DNA of 12,314 bases. Origin: an uncultured Clostridia bacterium. GTDB taxonomy: Bacteria; Bacillota; Clostridia; Oscillospirales; CAG-272. The notes beneath the pieces were generated by a model. It was not told the origin of the DNA, ran no database searches, and saw nothing but the letters and a program-made list of their open reading frames with translations. The DNA lies in NCBI GenBank assembly GCA_904502015.1, contig CAJGEA010000033.1, positions 1 to 12,314 of the forward strand, written 5' to 3'. Positions 7,239-12,314 of this stretch are shown piece by piece. The stretch's first letter is position 1, and each line of letters starts with the position of its first letter. The translations under genes and the position numbers were made by a program.

Positions 7239-7994
7239 ATGTCAGAAAATAGGCCGAATCATAGCGAGGAGAAGCTTGAGCCTGCCGACCTCGCCGAAAC
7301 CAGCCCCGTAATGAAATGGCTGGATAATTTCTGGTATCACTATAAATGGACGGTCATCGTGGTGATCTTTTTCGTGTCGGTCATCACGGTTGCCATCGTT
7401 CAATTTGCCACAAGACCCGAGTACGATATCCATATCGTCTACGCGGGCTACTACCGCATGGATTCCGCCGAGCGCGCCCGCTTTGAGGATACCGTCAACG
7501 GCATCTGTCCCCGCGATTTCAACGGAAACGGGGAAAAACTCGTCAACATTCGGGATTTCCAGATCTATTCGGAGCAGGAGATGATCGAGGAGCAGTCTCG
7601 CTACGAGGCCGAGAGCGACCATTTTGTCATCAACCGCAAGTACAACGCGGACGAGTTCAACAGCTTCTCCAACTATACCCTGACGGGGGATAGCGCGGTC
7701 TACATCATCAGCCCCTCACTCTACGAGAATCTCAAAAGTGCCGACCGACTGGCACCTCTCTCGGATCTGTATCCCGACGGCAATCTGCCCGCAGGGGCAA
7801 TGGAGGATGGCATCGGTATCGCGTTTGGGGAAACTGATTTCTATCGATATAACCCCTCCATGCAGGTGCTCCAAGATGACCTTGTTCTGTGCATTTTGAA
7901 GCCCAATCTGGTTGGCGCGAACAGCAAGGATAAGGCCTATGGCGAGGCGAAGGAGTTTTTCTGCGCCGTTGCCGACTACCGCGTAGAGAAGTAA
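7239..7994 (+). CDS. Single-pass membrane protein of unknown function
   Basis: I do not recognise this family. The 251-residue product has a charged cytoplasmic N-terminus (about 1-35), one transmembrane helix (about 36-57, WTVIVVIFFVSVITVAIVQF) and an extracytoplasmic C-terminal region of about 190 residues with a mixed alpha/beta character, many Tyr and acidic residues and few Cys. The topology and the DYDIHIVYAG-like strand after the helix resemble small clostridial membrane proteins of unknown function, but no catalytic motif is visible. The ATG at 7239 is preceded 6 bases upstream by AAAGGA; the in-frame TTG further upstream lacks a better site. It follows the greA terminator, and 35 bases separate it from the EamA transporter gene. 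Confidence 0.75.
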   Translation: MSENRPNHSEEKLEPADLAETSPVMKWLDNFWYHYKWTVIVVIFFVSVITVAIVQFATRPEYDIHIVYAGYYRMDSAERARFEDTVNGICPRDFNGNGEKLVNIRDFQIYSEQEMIEEQSRYEAESDHFVINRKYNADEFNSFSNYTLTGDSAVYIISPSLYENLKSADRLAPLSDLYPDGNLPAGAMEDGIGIAFGETDFYRYNPSMQVLQDDLVLCILKPNLVGANSKDKAYGEAKEFFCAVADYRVEK

Positions 7995-8029
7995 CCGTCA
8001 TGATTGTGACATAAACAAAGAGGTATCTT

Positions 8030-8986
8030 GTGAAGCAAAAGAATTCTATATCATCGGTAGTTGTTCTGTTCACCGCTGCCATCATCTGGGGCTTTGCCTT
8101 CGTGGCACAGGTCAAGGGCGGCGACCACGTCGGTGCGTTTACATTCATCAGCATTCGATTCTTGATGGGCGGACTCGTGCTCATTCCCGTGTACGCGCTC
8201 TTTGAGAGAAACCGCACCACGCCGCCGACCGAGCGAAAGAAAAAGAACCGCCTCACCCTCGTTGGTTCGCTCCTTGCGGGTGTTGCGCTGTTTACCGCGT
8301 CCTCGCTTCAGCAGTTCGGCATTAATATGACCCGTGATCCCGGTAAAGCAGGATTTATCACGGGGCTGTATACCGTGCTGACACCGGTCTTCTACTTTCT
8401 GATTTTCCGCAAGAGGACGGGCTGGAACACGTGGGTGGGGTGCATTTTGGCTACCGTGGGCCTGTATATGCTGTGCTTGCAGGAGGGTATGTCCTTTGAA
8501 TTTGGCCTTGGAGAGCTGCTTTTGTTCTTTAACGCCGTCATGTGGGTAACGCAAATTCTCATCGTAGATCGCTTCGTTGCGGACTGTGATCCCATCCGCT
8601 TTTCGTCGTGGCAGTTTTTGACCTGCGGTGTGCTTGCCGGGATCGCCGCGCTGATCTTTGAATCGCCCGCATGGGAGGGAATCCGCTCAGCCATGATCCC
8701 GCTGCTGTACTGTGGGCTTCTTTCCACGGCAGTCGGATTTACCTTGCAGGTGGTGGGACAGAAAATGTCGGAATCTCCTACTACGGCCGCCATCATCATG
8801 TCCACCGAATCGGTGTTTGCCGCGGTGGGCGGTGTGCTGTGGAATCTTATAACCCCCGCCCATCTCCACGTCACGCAGGAGATCGGGGCGGTCGGATACG
8901 TAGGATGCGCCGTGATCTTTGCAGGTATCATTCTTTCCCAAATTTCGGTGGGACGTAAAAATATGCCCGGGAAAGCGATTCAGTAA
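8030..8986 (+). CDS. EamA/DMT-superfamily transporter
   Basis: The 318-residue protein is almost entirely hydrophobic, with about ten membrane helices in two EamA repeats (about 5-147 and 160-305). Family marks include AIIWGFAFVAQ near the start, the short conserved FRKRTGWNTWVGCILATVG before helix five and STESVFAAVGGVLW in the second half. Members move metabolites such as amino acids or sugars across the inner membrane, often as exporters; the substrate cannot be told here. Translation starts with GTG at 8030, set by AAAGAGG at 8017-8023, 6 bases before. The neighbour upstream is 35 bases away without a terminator. Only weak AT-rich symmetry follows the stop. Confidence 0.92.
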   Translation: MKQKNSISSVVVLFTAAIIWGFAFVAQVKGGDHVGAFTFISIRFLMGGLVLIPVYALFERNRTTPPTERKKKNRLTLVGSLLAGVALFTASSLQQFGINMTRDPGKAGFITGLYTVLTPVFYFLIFRKRTGWNTWVGCILATVGLYMLCLQEGMSFEFGLGELLLFFNAVMWVTQILIVDRFVADCDPIRFSSWQFLTCGVLAGIAALIFESPAWEGIRSAMIPLLYCGLLSTAVGFTLQVVGQKMSESPTTAAIIMSTESVFAAVGGVLWNLITPAHLHVTQEIGAVGYVGCAVIFAGIILSQISVGRKNMPGKAIQ

Positions 8987-9023
8987 ATATTATTTGTTTT
9001 TTTGAAATATTTTCATATTGTCC

Positions 9024-9052
9024 TTGACTTGTCGGGAAGAATATGATATAAT
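9024..9052 (+). promoter_or_regulatory. Strong sigma-A type promoter for scfA
   Basis: TTGACT (9024-9029), a 17-base spacer and a perfect TATAAT (9047-9052) preceded by TGA form a near-consensus extended -10 promoter. Transcription should start near 9059, giving a leader of only about 30 bases before the SCIFF precursor ATG. This predicts high, largely constitutive expression of the short peptide gene. Confidence 0.88.
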
Positions 9053-9087
9053 AGTATCGTAATCTAATACCTTGGAGGACAAATCGT

Positions 9088-9234
9088 ATGAAGCGTATTA
9101 AGACTCTGGATACAAAGAACCTTTGCGAGAGCGCAAAGAACGGTGGCTGCGGCGAGTGCCAGACCTCTTGCCAGTCCGCTTGCAAGACCAGCTGTGGCGT
9201 TGCCAACCAGCCCTGCGAGAACAAGAAGAAGTAA
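9088..9234 (+). CDS. scfA: SCIFF ranthipeptide precursor (six cysteines in forty-five)
   Basis: This short gene encodes a 48-residue Cys-rich RiPP precursor. The N-terminal MKRIKTLDTKNL is the typical SCIFF leader, and the core GCGECQTSCQSACKTSC with a further Cys near the end (Cys21, 24, 28, 32, 36, 43) matches the family almost exactly. The radical-SAM maturase encoded just downstream is known in this family to link Cys sulfurs to neighbouring residues by thioether bonds; in characterised SCIFF the acceptor is a Thr, and TS/KTS positions are present here. An additional Cys13 lies in the leader. GGAGG at 9074-9078 is 9 bases before the ATG. The peptide ends with three Lys. The mature product's role is unsettled; in some clostridia such peptides are linked to quorum signalling or metabolism. 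Confidence 0.96.
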   Translation: MKRIKTLDTKNLCESAKNGGCGECQTSCQSACKTSCGVANQPCENKKK

Positions 9235-9243
9235 TTTTCCTTG

Positions 9244-9278
9244 CACAAAAATGCCGCCCTGCGGGCGGCATTTTTGTG
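9244..9278 (+). terminator. Strong hairpin terminator between scfA and scfB
   Basis: A perfect 16-bp stem (9244-9259 with 9263-9278) encloses a 3-base loop: the GC-rich part is GCCGCCC/GGGCGGC, flanked by A5 on the left and T5 on the right. It is a textbook intrinsic terminator and, because of the A tract, could work in both directions. It starts 9 bases after the scfA stop. Since I see no strong promoter in the 37 bases between it and scfB, the maturase is probably expressed by read-through. Confidence 0.9.
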
Positions 9279-9315
9279 GTTTATCGCTTACTAAAAACAA
9301 AATTAGGAGTCGAGT

Positions 9316-10707
9316 ATGACACATTGTTATAAATTGGGCGGCCTCAATATCGTTCTCGATATTTGTTCGGGCTCCATCCACGTCGTCGATGACGTGGCCT
9401 ATGACGTGATCGGGATGTACGAGGATCACGCCCGCGAGGAGATCACAAAAGAGATCCTTGCCAAATACCCCGACCGCAGCGTTGTGACCGAGGCGGAGCT
9501 TGCCGAGTGCTACGATCAGCTTGAGGAGCTGCGTGCGGCGGGCAAGCTCTTTACCCCCGATAGCTTTGAGCCTATGGCGGGCAAGCTCAAGGAAAAGAGC
9601 GCGGGCGTGGTCAAGGCGCTCTGCCTGCACATTGCCCACACCTGCAACCTCAACTGCTCGTACTGCTTCGCCAGCCAGGGCAAGTATCACGGTGATCGTG
9701 CCCTCATGAGCTACGAGGTGGGTAAGCAGGCGCTGGATTTTCTGATCGCAAATTCGGGCACGCGCCATAACCTTGAGGTGGATTTCTTCGGCGGCGAGCC
9801 GCTGATGAATTTCCAGGTGGTCAAGGATCTGGTTGCCTACGCGCGCAGTATCGAGAAGGCGGCGGGCAAGAATTTCCGCTTTACCCTCACCACCAACGGC
9901 GTGCTCATTGACGACGACGTGATCGACTTTGCCAACCGTGAGATGAGCAACGTGGTGCTGAGTCTGGACGGCCGCAAGGAAGTCCATGACCGCTATCGCG
10001 TGGACCACGCGGGCCGAGGAAGCTGGGAGCAGATTGTTCCCAAATTCCAAAAGCTGGTGGCGGCGCGCGGCAATAAGAATTACTATATGCGCGGCACGTT
10101 TACCCATGCCAACCCCGATTTCCTCAAGGACATTGAGGAGATGCTGCGCCTCGGCTTTACCGAGCTGAGCATGGAGCCCGTGGTCGGCCCTGCGGACGAT
10201 CCCTCATCGCTGACCGCCGAGGATCTGCCCATCGTGCTGGAGCAGTACGAAAAGCTGGCCGAGCTGATGCTGGAGCGGCATAAGAGCGGCAATCCCTTTA
10301 CCTTCTACCACTACATGATTGACCTCAAGGGCGGCCCTTGCATCTATAAGCGCATTTCGGGCTGCGGTTCGGGCACCGAGTACATGGCGGTCACCCCGTG
10401 GGGCGACCTCTACCCCTGCCACCAGTTTGTGGGCGAGGAGAAATTCAAGCTGGGCGATATCTGGAACGGCGTTACCAATCCCGAGATGCAGAATGAATTT
10501 GCCGCTTGCAACGTCTATGCCCGTCCCGAGTGCAAGGATTGCTGGGCGAAGCTGTATTGCTCGGGCGGCTGCGCCGCCAATGCCTACCACGCTACCGGCT
10601 CGGTACGCGGTATCTACGCTTACGGCTGTGAGCTGTTCCGTAAGCGTATGGAGTGTGCCATCATGCTGGAAGCGGCAAAAACGCTGCTCAATGACGGGGA
10701 CGAATGA
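9316..10707 (+). CDS. scfB: Radical-SAM SCIFF peptide maturase (thioether-forming, SPASM domain)
   Basis: This 463-residue enzyme installs thioether cross-links in the SCIFF peptide using S-adenosylmethionine and iron-sulfur clusters. Residues 1-95 look like the PqqD-like RiPP recognition element that binds the leader. The radical-SAM core has the cluster motif C110-NLN-C114-SY-C117 followed by FASQG, then FFGGEPLMNF at 157-166 and the SAM-binding TTNGVLI at 192-198. The C-terminal SPASM region carries the Cys ligands for two auxiliary clusters: Cys342, 350, 368, 398, 406, 409, 415, 419 and 438, including CKDCWAKLYCSGGC. AGGAG (9305-9309) is 6 bases before the ATG. The stop overlaps the start of the decarboxylase gene (ATGA). 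All key residues appear present. Confidence 0.97.
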   Translation: MTHCYKLGGLNIVLDICSGSIHVVDDVAYDVIGMYEDHAREEITKEILAKYPDRSVVTEAELAECYDQLEELRAAGKLFTPDSFEPMAGKLKEKSAGVVKALCLHIAHTCNLNCSYCFASQGKYHGDRALMSYEVGKQALDFLIANSGTRHNLEVDFFGGEPLMNFQVVKDLVAYARSIEKAAGKNFRFTLTTNGVLIDDDVIDFANREMSNVVLSLDGRKEVHDRYRVDHAGRGSWEQIVPKFQKLVAARGNKNYYMRGTFTHANPDFLKDIEEMLRLGFTELSMEPVVGPADDPSSLTAEDLPIVLEQYEKLAELMLERHKSGNPFTFYHYMIDLKGGPCIYKRISGCGSGTEYMAVTPWGDLYPCHQFVGEEKFKLGDIWNGVTNPEMQNEFAACNVYARPECKDCWAKLYCSGGCAANAYHATGSVRGIYAYGCELFRKRMECAIMLEAAKTLLNDGDE

Positions 10708-12047
10708 TGGATACCCCCATCTGTGATTTTGTCAGAGCCTATGCCGATTCCCGAGCCGTGCGTCTGCATATGCCGGGACATAAGGGTAGGGGATCACTGG
10801 GTGTCGAATCGCTGGATATTACCGAGATTGCGGGGGCGGACGTCTTGTACGCCCCCGACGGTGTGATCGCACAAAGCCAACAAAATGCCACGGCTTTGTT
10901 CGGGAGTGCCAAAACGCTGTATTCGGTTGAGGGCTCGTCACTCTGCATCCGTGCCATGTTGCATCTTGCGGCGATTCACGCACGGTTAGTGGGGAAACGT
11001 CCCTTGGTGCTTGCGGTTCGCAACGCGCACAAAACCTTTCTGTCGGCCGTGGCGCTTTTGGATATGCCCGTGGAGTGGATCTATCCTGCCAAGCGGCAGT
11101 CGGTGGTTTCTTGCGTGCTGACCCCCGATGAACTGGAAGACATACTGGCAGGAATGGACGAAATGCCTGTTGCTCTGTACGTCACCAGTCCCGATTACCT
11201 CGGTAACGTGTCGGATATTGCGGGACTCGCCGAGGTGTGCCACCGACACGGTATACTGTTGCTCGTGGATAACGCGCACGGCGCTTATTTGCAATTTCTC
11301 AACCCCTCGCGCCATCCTATGGCGCTGGGCGCGGATCTTTGCTGTGACTCAGCGCATAAGACTCTGCCCGTGCTGACGGGCGGCGCGTACCTGCATATTG
11401 CCCATAGAGCCCCCGAGGGCATGGCCGATATGGCTACCGAGGCCCTATCTCTGTTTGCCTCCACCAGCCCGTCCTACCTCGTTTTGCAATCGCTGGATGC
11501 GGCGAACGCGTATCTGTCCGCGGGCTACGGCGATCAGCTGTCCCGTATGTGTGCGATGGTGGAGAGGCTTGGGCAAACGCTGACAGATCAAGGCTTTGAG
11601 CTTGCTGGTGACGAGCCGCTCAAGCTGACCGCGTGCCCCAAGTCCTACGGATATACGGGGGATGAGATGGCCGAATATCTGGCAGAGCAGGGGATTGTGT
11701 GTGAGTTTTCCGACCCCGATTACGTTGTGTTCATGTTTACACCCGAGATCGAGGCGGACGAATTGGCTCGCTTGACGGATGCTCTGGCAATTCTGCCGCG
11801 CCGCGCGCCTATTCCGGATATACCACCCATTCCGACTCCTTGTGAGCAGGTGATCTCCATTCGTGAGGCTATGCTCTCGCCGTCCGAGCGTCTGCCCGTT
11901 TCGCAGTGTATTGGTCGCGTGCTGGCCTCCCCCAACGTGTCCTGCCCGCCTGCGATTCCCATTATCGCCTGCGGGGAGCGCATTGATGCTCACGCGATTG
12001 AGTGCTTTTCCTACTACGGGATCACCCATTGTCGCGTGGTAAAGTGA
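10704..12047 (+). CDS. PLP-dependent Orn/Lys/Arg-type decarboxylase (fold type I)
   Basis: The 447-residue protein belongs to the Orn/Lys/Arg decarboxylase major-domain family (YaaO/SpeA-like in Bacillus). Visible motifs are RLHMPGHKGRG (20-30), LYSVEGSS (72-79), RNAHKTF (106-112), the PLP-binding VDNAHGAY (188-195, Asp189 and His192) and SAHKTLP with the Schiff-base Lys219. The C-terminal part (about 375-440; GRVLASPNVSCPPAIPIIACGE) is the small domain typical of this family, so the protein is complete although a little shorter than the ~480-490 residue relatives. Two adjacent ATGs (10704, 10707) are possible; 10704 overlaps the scfB stop as ATGA, and there is no strong ribosome site, so translation is probably coupled to scfB. 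Substrate (arginine, lysine or ornithine) cannot be decided. Confidence 0.9.
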   Translation: MMDTPICDFVRAYADSRAVRLHMPGHKGRGSLGVESLDITEIAGADVLYAPDGVIAQSQQNATALFGSAKTLYSVEGSSLCIRAMLHLAAIHARLVGKRPLVLAVRNAHKTFLSAVALLDMPVEWIYPAKRQSVVSCVLTPDELEDILAGMDEMPVALYVTSPDYLGNVSDIAGLAEVCHRHGILLLVDNAHGAYLQFLNPSRHPMALGADLCCDSAHKTLPVLTGGAYLHIAHRAPEGMADMATEALSLFASTSPSYLVLQSLDAANAYLSAGYGDQLSRMCAMVERLGQTLTDQGFELAGDEPLKLTACPKSYGYTGDEMAEYLAEQGIVCEFSDPDYVVFMFTPEIEADELARLTDALAILPRRAPIPDIPPIPTPCEQVISIREAMLSPSERLPVSQCIGRVLASPNVSCPPAIPIIACGERIDAHAIECFSYYGITHCRVVK

Positions 12048-12066
12048 TAATTGGATTTCCATTATA

Positions 12067-12103
12067 AAGGGTCAGCGAAGCCTAAATGGCAACGCTGACC
12101 CTT
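12067..12103. terminator. Bidirectional terminator between convergent genes
   Basis: AAGGGTCAGCG (12067-12077) pairs perfectly with CGCTGACCCTT (12093-12103); a small inner GCC/GGC stem tops it. It lies 19 bases after the decarboxylase stop and 16 bases from the stop of the minus-strand gene. The T tract is short on both strands (CTTGTATGTTG forward, CCCTTTATAATGG reverse), so it is plausible for both genes but of moderate strength. Confidence 0.75.
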
Positions 12104-12119
12104 GTATGTTGTAATAAGA

Positions 12120-12314
12120 TTAGTATGCGATGGTGGTCATGAGGGAATACGCGGGAGAGGAAACATCCAATCGAGAACACTGAACGATAATAGGGCGGTC
12201 ACTCTCCACCAAAATGGCGTAGGGGGTGTTGCGGGGGATGGTTTTACCCTCGTCACTCACCAGCTTGTCAAGGCGGATGTGGTGGGTGCGCTCATGCTCG
12301 CAGGTGGCGTGCAA
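12120..12314 (-). CDS. C-terminal part of an Anabaena sensory rhodopsin transducer-like (ASRT family) protein
   Basis: Only the last 64 residues are in the window; the gene continues beyond position 12314. The frame reads HATCEHERTHHIRLDKL and ends with IPRNTPYAILVESDRPIIVQ, CSRLDVSSPAYSLMTTIAY and a TAA stop (12120-12122). This is, to my knowledge, the C-terminal signature of the ASRT family (PF07100), small tetrameric beta-sandwich proteins first found as the soluble partner of Anabaena sensory rhodopsin and widespread in bacteria that lack rhodopsins. The leucine at the window edge is an internal codon, not a shown start. A role in light sensing is not implied here; relatives have been proposed to bind sugars or related ligands. 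Confidence 0.78.
   Translation of the reverse strand: MHATCEHERTHHIRLDKLVSDEGKTIPRNTPYAILVESDRPIIVQCSRLDVSSPAYSLMTTIAY

Noticed and set aside
8986..9012. Terminator after the EamA transporter gene
   Set aside because: The only symmetry is a short AT-only AAATATT/AATATTT pair around a long loop, not followed by a T tract, so it is too weak to call.
9064..10107. Open minus-strand frame of 347 codons across scfA and the first part of scfB
   Set aside because: It would run through the scfA promoter side and the strong terminator hairpin, and it opposes two well supported genes.

Overview
The window comes from a moderately GC-rich member of the Clostridia (Bacillota). I base this on the AGGAGG-type ribosome binding sites, the housekeeping genes in Gram-positive form (rsmE, greA, an S41 protease with an N-terminal anchor), a PucR/CdaR-type regulator and, above all, a SCIFF (ranthipeptide) precursor with its radical-SAM maturase, a pair that is a hallmark of Clostridia. 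I cannot name a genus. No tRNA, rRNA, CRISPR array, insertion sequence or phage gene was seen.

Layout. Positions 1-1281 (minus strand) hold most of a secreted lipoprotein with a Cthe_2159-like carbohydrate-binding beta-helix; its 3' end lies outside the window. It diverges from a THUMP-domain rRNA methyltransferase (1425-2651). A 309-base AT-rich gap follows, with a near-consensus promoter and a palindrome, leading into rsmE (2961-3722). Next come a PucR-family regulator (3798-4883), a membrane-anchored S41 protease with PDZ domain (4972-6591) and greA (6639-7130), which ends in a clear terminator. A one-TM protein of unknown function (7239-7994) and an EamA-type transporter (8030-8986) follow, probably as one transcript.

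The most interesting part is 9024-12047. A near-perfect promoter drives a 48-residue SCIFF precursor peptide (scfA, 9088-9234), a gene so short that it is easily overlooked. A strong hairpin terminator separates it from its maturase (scfB, 9316-10707). The maturase overlaps by ATGA an Orn/Lys/Arg-type PLP decarboxylase (10704-12047). A hairpin at 12067-12103 closes this transcript and faces a convergent partial gene (12120-12314, minus) whose product looks like the C-terminus of an Anabaena-sensory-rhodopsin-transducer-like protein.

How the genes work together: scfA and scfB form a peptide-modification system in which the radical-SAM enzyme makes thioether cross-links on the Cys-rich peptide. 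The terminator between them would give much more precursor than enzyme. Two rRNA methyltransferases and GreA serve translation and transcription. Links between the other genes are by position only.
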